NCBI GenBank assembly: GCA_019638775.1 | Contig: JAHBTD010000004.1 | Span: 186,001-250,000 of the forward strand | From: Fimbriimonadaceae bacterium | GTDB lineage: Bacteria > Armatimonadota > Fimbriimonadia > Fimbriimonadales > Fimbriimonadaceae | Direction: 5' to 3' | DNA: 64,000 nucleotides | Part shown: positions 16,798-24,005 of the stretch, in pieces | Position numbering within the stretch: the stretch's first letter is position 1 | How the letters are laid out: the number at the start of each line of letters is the position of its first letter | Made by a program: the position numbers and the translations under genes | The notes under the pieces: model-generated | The model's database searches: none | Seen by the model: the letters and a program-made list of their open reading frames with translations, nothing else | Told to the model about the DNA's origin: nothing

Positions 16798-17471
16798 AAC
16801 AGCTCTCTCGGCCCGTGGACGCCGTGAACGAGCGTTCCTTCGATGTCGGCGGTCCGGCTGGGACCGGTGATGAAGACGCTGCTCCGCTCGGAAACGAACG
16901 GCATCGCCTCTTCCAGGCTCTCGACGATGCTCTCCCTACTGACCAACACGATGTGACGGGGTGGAGCAAGGCTGGCGAGGCGGGACTTATCGGGGCCGGT
17001 TTCCAGCAGCAGAGTGCCGGATTCGGCAATAGCGAGCTTGGCGGTGGTGATAGAAAGGTCGGCGGTCCAGGGGTCAGTCACGACGGACAAGTCTAAACTA
17101 GGATCGCCTCCCCCTTGATGGGGGAGGCTGTGAACGGAGTGAACAGGGTGGGGGTGATCGCCAGACATCTGTTCTTCACCCCTCTCCGGTTCGCTGCGCT
17201 CACCGACTCTCCCCCTCAAGGGGAGAGTATTGAGGTCGATGCCATGTTCATTGAGGTCGATGCCATGTTCGACGAGGATGTTCCCTCTAAGGAGACTCTG
17301 AAGGTCCTCTGAGGTCGCCATCTTCCCCCCGACTGCCTTAAGCCTCTCCTCAAAGATGGCCCACAGCTCATCGATGGATCGCTCCGACGACCGCCGTATC
17401 GGCTCGGGAAGCGCCTTGCCTTTAGATTGGACAGCGCTCAGGGCTTGCAGGATTTGTTCACGCTCGGCCAC
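16779..17471 (-). CDS. lutC: LutC/LUD-domain lactate utilization protein with an internal repeat insertion
   Basis: Third subunit of the LutABC L-lactate oxidation complex. About 230 residues from the GTG at 17471, overlapping the lutB stop by 14 bases; an earlier in-frame start would run deep into lutB. The family core is intact: WTADLSITTAKLAIAESGTL, LLETGPDKSRLASLAPPRHI and FITGPSRTADIEGTLVHGVH. Between residues about 80 and 130 lies unconserved low-complexity sequence (LPLRGRVGERSEPE, then SLPHQGGG) encoded by palindromic repeat DNA at about 17101-17230. Next to it is a tandem EHGIDLN duplication. Function is likely kept because the insertion lies in a surface region before the core. Confidence 0.85.
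   Translation of the reverse strand: MAEREQILQALSAVQSKGKALPEPIRRSSERSIDELWAIFEERLKAVGGKMATSEDLQSLLRGNILVEHGIDLNEHGIDLNTLPLRGRVGERSEPERGEEQMSGDHPHPVHSVHSLPHQGGGDPSLDLSVVTDPWTADLSITTAKLAIAESGTLLLETGPDKSRLASLAPPRHIVLVSRESIVESLEEAMPFVSERSSVFITGPSRTADIEGTLVHGVHGPRELFVSREL
17101..17230. repeat. double palindromic repeat inserted in lutC
   Basis: Two hairpins, GCCTCCCCC/GGGGGAGGC at 17106-17128 and ACTCTCCCC/GGGGAGAGT at 17208-17229, joined by sequence of the kind also found next to the intergenic hairpin at 21480-21535. It is in frame within lutC. Confidence 0.75.
17229..17271. repeat. 21-bp tandem duplication in lutC
   Basis: ATTGAGGTCGATGCCATGTTC occurs twice in a row and encodes EHGIDLN twice on the minus strand, at the edge of the palindromic insertion. 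Confidence 0.85.
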
Positions 17472-18825
17472 GCCACCACCTCCTGAAGTCTCGCCCCTGC
17501 TTTTCGGGTCGAGAGCGGTGCTCGTCCCATCCCTTCGTCGCCGGGTTTGGCAGTCCACCTGCAAGCGGAAGCAGGGCCAAGCCCGCTTTCCACTTCTTGC
17601 TGTCCTCCGCCGCCATGCCAAACCACTGCCAAGGAATCCCCGAATCTTTTGCCCCCTTCTGAACCGCTTCATGCCGAAGCTTCAGCAACAGATGGGGGAT
17701 CGGAATCTTGACCGGACAGACCTCTTCGCACGCCCCGCAAAGGCTGGAAGCTTGGGCAAGATCGCCCATGCCCTTCACCCCTTCCAGCGCAGGAGCGAGC
17801 ACAGCCCCGAGCGGCCCGCTGTAGACGTGCCCGTAGCCATGCCCCGAAGCCTGCCGATACACAGGGCAGACATTCAGGCATGCGCCGCAGCGGATGCACC
17901 GGAGGATGTCTTTGTACGGGCCATTGAGGATTCGGGACCGTCCGTTATCGAGCAGCACGAGGTGAATCTCTTTTGGACCGTCCTGTTCATCGGCTTTGCG
18001 CGGGCCAGAGATGAGATGCACGTAGGTGGTGAGTCGCTGTCCCGTCGCTGAGCCGCCGAGAATCTTGAGAAAGATGGGCAGCTGGTCCTCGCTGACCAAA
18101 AGCTTCTCGATCCCCATCAGCGCGATATGAACGTCTGGCGCGGTGGTGGAAAGACGATTGTTGCCCTCGTTCTCCACGAGCACGATTCGCCCGGTTTTGG
18201 CAATGCCGAAGTTCACCCCGCTGATGCCGACTTTGGCCTGCTGGAACTTGCCCCGCAGGTGGTCGCGGGCTTGCAGGGTGAGTTCTTCGGCATTCTCACT
18301 GGGCGGGCCGATGCGGTGGTGCGCGAAGGTCTCCGCCACCTGTTCCTTGGTCTTGTGGATGATGGGCGTGACGATGTGGCTGGGGGTGTCGCCATCGAGC
18401 TGGACGACGAACTCGCCAAGGTCGGTTTCGATCGGGTGATATCCCGCTTCTTCCAGCGCATGGTTGAGGTGAATCTCCTCCGTCGCCATGGATTTGGCTT
18501 TGACGATCGGGCTCTCCTTGTCCGTGCTCTTCTCGACAATGTCCAGGATAATCTTGCGGGCGGATTCGGCGTCCTTGGCCCAATGCACGGTGATGCCGTT
18601 GGCCGTGCAGCTCTTCTCGAACTCGAGGAGTAGGTCGTATAAGTCATCTAGGACGTATTCTTTGACTTGCGCGGCGTAGGCTCTGGCAGATTCGATGTCG
18701 CCGTCGAATACCGCGCTCAGGGTCTGGAGTCGGCCCGTGGTTTTGGCGACGGAGGCCGAACGGACAGCCTTGGTGGTGCCCTGATCTAAGGCTTCAGCAA
18801 ACTTCTCGACCCGTGAACCTTTCAT
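17458..18825 (-). CDS. lutB: LutB iron-sulfur lactate utilization protein
   Basis: Second subunit of the LutABC L-lactate oxidation system, 455 residues, normal length. The N-terminal two thirds is a LUD domain (VHWAKDAESARKIILDI, FGIAKTGRIVLVENEGN, DQLPIFLKILGGSATGQ). A ferredoxin-like region with two 4Fe-4S motifs follows: CIRCGACLNVCPVY (about residue 312) and LCGACEEVCPVKIP (about 360). It lies between lutA and lutC, overlaps lutC by 14 bases, and is separated from lutA by a 106-bp palindromic repeat. Electrons would pass from lactate to the quinone pool. Confidence 0.93.
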   Translation of the reverse strand: MKGSRVEKFAEALDQGTTKAVRSASVAKTTGRLQTLSAVFDGDIESARAYAAQVKEYVLDDLYDLLLEFEKSCTANGITVHWAKDAESARKIILDIVEKSTDKESPIVKAKSMATEEIHLNHALEEAGYHPIETDLGEFVVQLDGDTPSHIVTPIIHKTKEQVAETFAHHRIGPPSENAEELTLQARDHLRGKFQQAKVGISGVNFGIAKTGRIVLVENEGNNRLSTTAPDVHIALMGIEKLLVSEDQLPIFLKILGGSATGQRLTTYVHLISGPRKADEQDGPKEIHLVLLDNGRSRILNGPYKDILRCIRCGACLNVCPVYRQASGHGYGHVYSGPLGAVLAPALEGVKGMGDLAQASSLCGACEEVCPVKIPIPHLLLKLRHEAVQKGAKDSGIPWQWFGMAAEDSKKWKAGLALLPLAGGLPNPATKGWDEHRSRPEKQGRDFRRWWRGRA

Positions 18826-18840
18826 GCGGGCAACACCTTC

Positions 18841-18946
18841 GTAGCATGAGCGTCTCGCCCATGTGTCCCATGACCGTCTCGGTCATGGATTCCGGCAACC
18901 ACGGGCGGGACGCCCGTGGAACGCTTGGGCGGGACGCCCATGCTAC
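18841..18946. repeat. 106-bp palindromic repeat, intergenic copy
   Basis: A dense set of small hairpins (GTCTCGCCC, ATGACCG/CGGTCAT, GGGCGGGACGCCC, GGGCGGGACGCCC) bounded by inverted ends GTAGCATG and CATGCTAC. It differs at about six positions from the copy at 19260-19365 inside lutA. This copy sits between lutA and lutB. Confidence 0.9.
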
Positions 18947-18967
18947 GCCGTGACTTCCATAGTCTCG

Positions 18968-19789
18968 TCATACGGGCAACACCTCCGCAAGCAACTGCGC
19001 ATAGTGCTTCGTCTTGAGAGGCAGCCGCTCTTTGTCGATCAACCCTTGGAGGTGCATCAGGCAACCCATGTCGCCGCTGACGACCGTATCCACCCCCGCA
19101 TCCATCAGACAGCGGAGTTTCTCCATGCCGATGCCTGCGCTGAGGGTGCCGTGGGTGGCGGAGAAGGCTCCGCCGAAGCCGCAACACTGTTCTTGCTGGG
19201 CGAACTGGACGAGTTCGAGTCCGGGGATGAGGGTGAGGAGGCGTTCTTGGGGGGATTCCGTGGCATGGGCGTCTCGCCCATGTGTCCCATGACCGTCCCG
19301 GTCATGGATTCCGGCAACCACGGGCGGGACGCCCGTGGAACGCTTGGGCGAGACGCCCAAGCCACGCCCACTCGCTGATAATTCCCGCATGTGGCACGAC
19401 CGATGAAATGCCACCTTTTGCTTCCTCGTCACGCAAGACCCGCGCAAAGGCCAGCGGTCGATGCCGAGATGGTCGATAAGGAATTCGGAAAGCTCGAATG
19501 CTCGGGGGGCTTCAAGGCCAAGCATCGGGTAGCCCGACCGCAGCATCGCCGTGCACGACCCGCTGGGGACGATGATGGGCAGGCCCTTGTCAAACGTGCC
19601 GAGGGTGCGTCTGGCGATGGGGCGGGCAGTGTCCCAGTCGCCCGAGTTGAACGGGGGCTGTCCGCAGCAGGTTTGGCCTTTGGGGAACTCGACGGTGCAG
19701 CCGCAATGCTCCAGGATGCGCGCCGTTGCGATGCCGACCTCTCCGTAGAAAGCGTCGCAAAGGCAGGTGAGCATGAGGCTAACGCGCAT
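18968..19789 (-). CDS. lutA: LutA lactate utilization protein with an in-frame palindromic insertion
   Basis: First subunit of LutABC, with CCG-type cysteine motifs that bind Fe-S clusters or a heterodisulfide-like centre. 273 residues from the ATG at 19789 (MRVSLMLTCLCDAF, matching the family start). Both motifs are present: CCGQPPFNSGDWD and CCGFGGAFSAT. About 36 extra residues (RSTGVPPVVAGIHDRDG, then HGRDAHAT) sit between SCHMRELSA and the following helix. They are encoded by the palindromic repeat at 19260-19365, and without them the length is the usual 237 or so. A TACAAT element ends seven bases before this start and overlaps the alternative ATG at 19798. Confidence 0.9.
   Translation of the reverse strand: MRVSLMLTCLCDAFYGEVGIATARILEHCGCTVEFPKGQTCCGQPPFNSGDWDTARPIARRTLGTFDKGLPIIVPSGSCTAMLRSGYPMLGLEAPRAFELSEFLIDHLGIDRWPLRGSCVTRKQKVAFHRSCHMRELSASGRGLGVSPKRSTGVPPVVAGIHDRDGHGTHGRDAHATESPQERLLTLIPGLELVQFAQQEQCCGFGGAFSATHGTLSAGIGMEKLRCLMDAGVDTVVSGDMGCLMHLQGLIDKERLPLKTKHYAQLLAEVLPV
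19260..19365. repeat. 106-bp palindromic repeat inside lutA
   Basis: About 94 percent identical by eye to the intergenic copy at 18841-18946, in the same orientation, with inverted ends GTGGCATGGG and CCAAGCCAC. It is read in frame as part of LutA and encodes HGRDAHAT-type peptide. Confidence 0.9.
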
Positions 19790-19802
19790 TGGGGACATTG
19801 TA
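19790..19802 (-). promoter_or_regulatory. leaderless -10 element of lutA
   Basis: TACAAT (minus strand, 19802-19797), seven bases, then ATG at 19789. This suggests lutABC has its own promoter within the rhamnose operon. Confidence 0.45.
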
Positions 19803-19891
19803 TCGGAGATCGGTGATGGGCGACTACAGATCAGAGTTTGCAACTCGGTTCTCTGAAGTCGATTCACCGATAACGGACGCCGAAATCCATT

Positions 19892-19965
19892 TTTCGCCAA
19901 GGCGCAAAGACGCAAAGCCCAAACTCTGTGCCTCTGTGGTTCTCAGTGCCTCTGTGAGAAATCTC
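19892..19965. repeat. dispersed repeat downstream of rhaB, copy 1
   Basis: About 74 bases (GGCGCAAAGACGCAAAGCCC, then CTCTGTGCCTCTGTGGTTCT and GTGAGAAATC) nearly identical to 21608-21681. The two copies are direct repeats flanking rhaB. Confidence 0.85.
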
Positions 19966-21466
19966 AACGGAGAGTTCGGCAACGACAAATCGTTGCCCTC
20001 TCTTCCGAGAGACAGATATCAGATCTCGGATTTCTAATCACAAATTCCGTACTCGCTTCCAGCGCCTTCGCCACCTCATCCCACGACTTCAGGACCCCTT
20101 GAGCCAAGAACTGCGCCCCGAGATTGCCTAAAAGCGTCGCCTCCTTCGGGCCGGAGATGACGGGGATTTGGAGCCGGTCGGCAAGACCCTGGCACAGCTC
20201 CCGGCTTGCCGCGCCGCCGCCGCCAACCTTCAGCGATTTGAAGGTTCGGCCCGTGATCTTCTCCATCAGCCGAAGCTGATCGGCAGTGGTGTCGATGAGC
20301 GAATAGAGGGCCAAAGCCGCCCAGTCCTTCTTGGATTCGGGCTTGCAAATGGCGAAGTCGAGCGCGGCTTCCACCATCGAGGAAGGATTGAAGAACCGCT
20401 CATTAAGAAGGTCGATCCTGCCATCAAACTTCTTGTTCGCTTCGCTCAGCCAAACGGAGACGGGCGCGTCGACTTTCAGCTCTTCATGAAGGCGGTTGAC
20501 GACAAAAAAACCCGGCACGTTCTTGAGGAATCGGATGCGACCATCGACGGCGCGCTCGTTGGTAAAGTTAGCAGCTTCGGCAGCGTCGCTGGTGTCCACC
20601 TCGTCCCGCAAGCATCCCAGCAGCGACCACGTCCCTGCGCTGAGGAAGGCTTGATCGTCGGCAAGCTGGCCCAGACCGTAAACCGCCGAGGCCGTATCGT
20701 GCGTGCCTACTCGTGCCACAGGAACGCCCAAACGGGTCTTGCCTTGGATGGTGCCCGGGGGTTGCGGCTGGTCGGCGGGCACAGGCCAGCCCGCGATCTC
20801 AAAAGCCTCCTTCGACCATGTGCCATCCACGCCGAGGAGTTGTGTGGAGGAGGCGTTGGTCAGTTCGTGGCCTGCGTTTGCACCAAGAAGATGAGCGATC
20901 AGTTCGGGGAGCATAAGCCATCTTTGGGCTTGGTTGATGAGACCGGAGTGTTGCTCTCGTCGGGCGATGAGCTGGTAGATGGTGTTGAAGGGTTGGTGTT
21001 GGACGCCGGTCGATTTGTATAGTTTTTTCTTGATTTTTTTTACACTTTCGGGATCGTGATGTTCGTCACCCCCACCCTGCCCTCCCCCGTCAAGGGGGAG
21101 GGTAGCCGCCGAACCAAACCCGTGAAAGACAGCCACGTGCGAAGGGTCGCGGTAGCAGACCACTTCATCCAGCAGGTTTCCGTCCTTATCCAAAAACCCG
21201 TGATCGACCGCCCAAGAGTCGATGCCGATGGTGGTTTCTGGGCCAAGAGCCCGCGCGTATGCTTCAGCTCTCTGGCAAAGCGAGAGGATCAGCGGGAGGT
21301 CCCAGACCAGCCTTCCGGCGTGGTCCTTGGGCTCGTGGGGCACCTGCTCCACCACCTCAAAGCCGACCTTCTCTCCGTCGAACCAGCCATGAGCAAATCG
21401 AATGCTGCTCGCGCCAAGGTCGATGGCGACGGCTTGGGATTTAGAGTTTATTTTTGGAATCACCAT
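19964..21466 (-). CDS. rhaB: rhamnulokinase (FGGY family) with a repeat-derived insertion
   Basis: Phosphorylates L-rhamnulose to rhamnulose 1-phosphate in the cytoplasm. 500 residues, slightly longer than usual. FGGY-family motifs: AIDLGASSIRFAHGWF at the ATP-binding N-terminus, GIDSWAVDHGFLD, VPVARVGTHDTASAV and SLKVGGGGAASRELCQ. Between YRDPSHV and YKSTGVQHQPFNTIYQ there is an unusual stretch (ATLPLDGGGQGGG) encoded by a palindromic repeat at about 21065-21115. Downstream of the aldolase gene rhaD in the same direction; the 247-base gap between them holds two other repeats. Confidence 0.9.
   Translation of the reverse strand: MVIPKINSKSQAVAIDLGASSIRFAHGWFDGEKVGFEVVEQVPHEPKDHAGRLVWDLPLILSLCQRAEAYARALGPETTIGIDSWAVDHGFLDKDGNLLDEVVCYRDPSHVAVFHGFGSAATLPLDGGGQGGGDEHHDPESVKKIKKKLYKSTGVQHQPFNTIYQLIARREQHSGLINQAQRWLMLPELIAHLLGANAGHELTNASSTQLLGVDGTWSKEAFEIAGWPVPADQPQPPGTIQGKTRLGVPVARVGTHDTASAVYGLGQLADDQAFLSAGTWSLLGCLRDEVDTSDAAEAANFTNERAVDGRIRFLKNVPGFFVVNRLHEELKVDAPVSVWLSEANKKFDGRIDLLNERFFNPSSMVEAALDFAICKPESKKDWAALALYSLIDTTADQLRLMEKITGRTFKSLKVGGGGAASRELCQGLADRLQIPVISGPKEATLLGNLGAQFLAQGVLKSWDEVAKALEASTEFVIRNPRSDICLSEERATICRCRTLR
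21065..21115. repeat. palindromic CCCTCCCCC repeat inside rhaB
   Basis: CCCTCCCCC and GGGGGAGGG pair around GTCAA at 21080-21102, preceded by a C-rich flank like that at 33771-33792. Read in frame by rhaB. Confidence 0.8.
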
Positions 21467-21479
21467 AGGATTTCGTATG

Positions 21480-21535
21480 CGTCACCCTCTCCCTGTTCGC
21501 TACGCTCACAGCCTCCCCCATCAAGGGGGAGGAAC
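21480..21535. repeat. palindromic CCCTCCCCC-family repeat, intergenic
   Basis: GCCTCCCCC and GGGGGAGG pair around ATCAA, preceded by a flank that resembles part of the lutC insertion. It lies just upstream of the rhaB start. Confidence 0.75.
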
Positions 21536-21607
21536 TTAAAACTAGCGAAGGATTGCCCTCCCGATCCGTGCGCATCACAGATTACCGATCACTGTGTACT
21601 TTTAGTT

Positions 21608-21681
21608 TCTCGCAAAGGCGCAAAGACGCAAAGCCCAAACTCTGTGCCTCTGTGGTTCTCTGTGACTCCGTGAGAAATCCC
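21608..21681. repeat. dispersed repeat upstream of rhaB, copy 2
   Basis: Second direct copy of the 74-base repeat at 19892, between rhaD and rhaB. Confidence 0.85.
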
Positions 21682-21713
21682 GTTCAGGCAACGACAAAGA
21701 GTTGCCCTCCGAG

Positions 21714-23783
21714 TTACCGCACGAACGCTTCACGGACCCCTCCGTCGACGGGTATCACGCACCCGGTGGTGCGGCTGCTGCGCTTTTCGCTGCTCAGCCA
21801 TGCGATCGCCTCGGCGATGTCGTCGGTACTGACAATTACCCCCAGCATCGAGCGCTTTCGATAGTGCTCTTCGAGTTCGTCCGGCTGGATGCCCAGACTT
21901 CGAGCCGACTCTTCACGCCAAGCTCCCTGCCAAATCGCCGAGCCCTGAAGAACCGCGTCTGGGTTCACTGCGTTGCAGCGAATGTTATACTTGGCAAGGT
22001 CGCTAGCAGACGTTCGCATCAGGTGAAGCTCGAACGCCTTGGCCGCCGAATAGATCGCCGCGTTCTGACCCACGGCAACCGCATTCTTTGATCCCACCAC
22101 GATCAACGACCCGCCCGTGCCCTGCTTGATCATCAGTCTTGCGGCTTCGCGCATGGTCAAGAAGTAGCCCTTCATCAGCAGATCGCTCAGGAATTCGTAA
22201 TTGGCGTCATCGGTATCGGCAATCGTTCCTCGCCGGGCGTTCCCGGCGCAGGCCACAACCACATCTACCCCTCCGAACTTGCGAATCGTCTTCTCAAAAG
22301 CTTCGACTAGCGACTTACCGTCGGTCACATCGCAACGGCACGTCAAAACGGAGCCAGCGTTAGCAGCGGTCTGGTCGATGTCATGCGCCGCCGCTTCCAG
22401 CTTTTCGTCATTGATATCGAGCAGCACAACACACGCGCCCTCGCTGGCAAGCCGCTTTGCTGTGGCAAACCCGATGCCCTGGGCTCCACCCGTGATGACG
22501 GCGATCTGCCGCGCAAACTCTTTTTCCGGTGGCATGCGCTTAAGCTTTGCTTCTTCCAAAAGCCAATATTCGATGTTGAATGCCTCCTGCTCCGGCAGGG
22601 CCACATACTTGCTGACGGCCTCGGCTCCGCGCATGACCGCGATCGCGTTTTTATAGAACTGCCCGGTGACCTTGGCCTCTTGGGGGTTCTTGCCAAAACT
22701 CACCATGCCCACGCCGGGGACCAGAACAACGCTCGGGTTGGGGTTGCGCATGGCTGGGGAATCAGAGTGTTTGCACCGCTCATAGTAGGCTTTGTACACT
22801 TCCCGGAATTGACTTAGAGCGCTATCCAGGGAGTCGTCATCTGTTGCCGTCAAAACGAGTGGGCGAATCTTCGTTCGCAAAAAGTGATCCGGGCAGCTTG
22901 TGCCCAGCTTTGCCAGTTCGGGCATTTTCGACCGGGAAAGGAAATCCATGACCTCGGGCGAGCCGTCGACATGGGCGATCAGCCGCTGGCCGTTGTAAGC
23001 GATGCGTCCACGCAGTCGTGGAAGGAGTTCAGCCATGACGCCTTTGGGGTCGGGGTGAGCCTCTACCACCGGGTTGCCAAAGGGGTGTTGACGGGTGCGC
23101 TCGTTTAGATAGGTCTGCGCTTGGTTGATCATGCGGAGGGTCAGTTCGTAGCACTCCTGCCAAGTGTCGGCCCAGCAGATAAAGCCGTGCGACTGCATGA
23201 TCGCGCCCTTGGCTTTGGGGTTGGAGGCGATCAGGTCGCGGAGCATCAGACCAAGATCAAAACCGGGACGCTTCCACGGCAGGATGCCCATCTCGTCGCC
23301 CCAAATCTCCTTGGTGATCGCTTCGCAATCTTCGCAAGCGGCGATGGCGATGACGGCGTCGCTGTGCATGTGCGAAACGGCGTCGGCGGGGACGAAAGCG
23401 TGGAGTGGAGTGTCGATGCTGCAAGCCGTGGGATTGAGGTTAAAAGTGCAGTGGTTGTAAAGCGCAACTATGGCGTCCTCGGGGAGCCCTTCGGCTTTCT
23501 GCTTGTACTCCAGCTTGAGGACACGGTCGAGATAGAGCGAGGCGAAGTTCTGCATCTTCGCCGAACCAAGGTCGCCGCCCGAGCCTTTCACCCACATCAC
23601 GCGAACGGATTCGCCGGTGAGGGGGTCGGTCGCAGTGAGCTTGGCGCTGGTGTTGCCGCCGCCGAAGTTGGTGATGCGGGGGTCGGAGCCGAGAAGGTTG
23701 GATGCGTAGACGAGCTGTTCTACCGGGTCCATCGCGGCGGCTTTGGCGGAATCCCAAACGCTTTCGATCATCGACGAAGCCAT
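21714..23783 (-). CDS. rhaD: bifunctional rhamnulose-1-phosphate aldolase / short-chain dehydrogenase
   Basis: A 689-residue fusion known from Bacteroidetes, Planctomycetes and Bacillus rhamnose operons. Residues about 20-400 are a class II aldolase (zinc HMHSDAVIA; NFGGGNTSAKL near the start) splitting rhamnulose 1-phosphate into DHAP and L-lactaldehyde. Residues about 430-689 are a short-chain dehydrogenase with the NAD motif TGGAQGIG and the catalytic Y-x-x-x-K in IYSAAKAFE, converting lactaldehyde to lactate. Downstream rhaB and lutABC complete the route from rhamnose to pyruvate. The isomerase gene (rhaA/rhaI) is not in the window. Confidence 0.92.
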   Translation of the reverse strand: MASSMIESVWDSAKAAAMDPVEQLVYASNLLGSDPRITNFGGGNTSAKLTATDPLTGESVRVMWVKGSGGDLGSAKMQNFASLYLDRVLKLEYKQKAEGLPEDAIVALYNHCTFNLNPTACSIDTPLHAFVPADAVSHMHSDAVIAIAACEDCEAITKEIWGDEMGILPWKRPGFDLGLMLRDLIASNPKAKGAIMQSHGFICWADTWQECYELTLRMINQAQTYLNERTRQHPFGNPVVEAHPDPKGVMAELLPRLRGRIAYNGQRLIAHVDGSPEVMDFLSRSKMPELAKLGTSCPDHFLRTKIRPLVLTATDDDSLDSALSQFREVYKAYYERCKHSDSPAMRNPNPSVVLVPGVGMVSFGKNPQEAKVTGQFYKNAIAVMRGAEAVSKYVALPEQEAFNIEYWLLEEAKLKRMPPEKEFARQIAVITGGAQGIGFATAKRLASEGACVVLLDINDEKLEAAAHDIDQTAANAGSVLTCRCDVTDGKSLVEAFEKTIRKFGGVDVVVACAGNARRGTIADTDDANYEFLSDLLMKGYFLTMREAARLMIKQGTGGSLIVVGSKNAVAVGQNAAIYSAAKAFELHLMRTSASDLAKYNIRCNAVNPDAVLQGSAIWQGAWREESARSLGIQPDELEEHYRKRSMLGVIVSTDDIAEAIAWLSSEKRSSRTTGCVIPVDGGVREAFVR

Positions 23784-24005
23784 GCGTTATTCTGGCGCGG
23801 ATGTGAATAGGGATGCCCGCACAGTTTCTGTTTCTCTCAAACACGGTCGAAAATGCCACGCCATGAAATCTTGCTAAATCTCGCTCTTTGATGAGTACTA
23901 TATTAATGATTGGGAATCTCGTAGAGATTCAGGCGCAAGCTAGACCTGGTCTCTTCACCTTTCCTCTCAGACGTTACGAATGAAGTTTGAAATTGAAGGT
24001 GTAAT

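Noticed and set aside
20168-21022. Plus-strand frame of 284 codons opposite rhaB
   Set aside because: Antisense shadow; rhaB shows all family motifs in the other direction.
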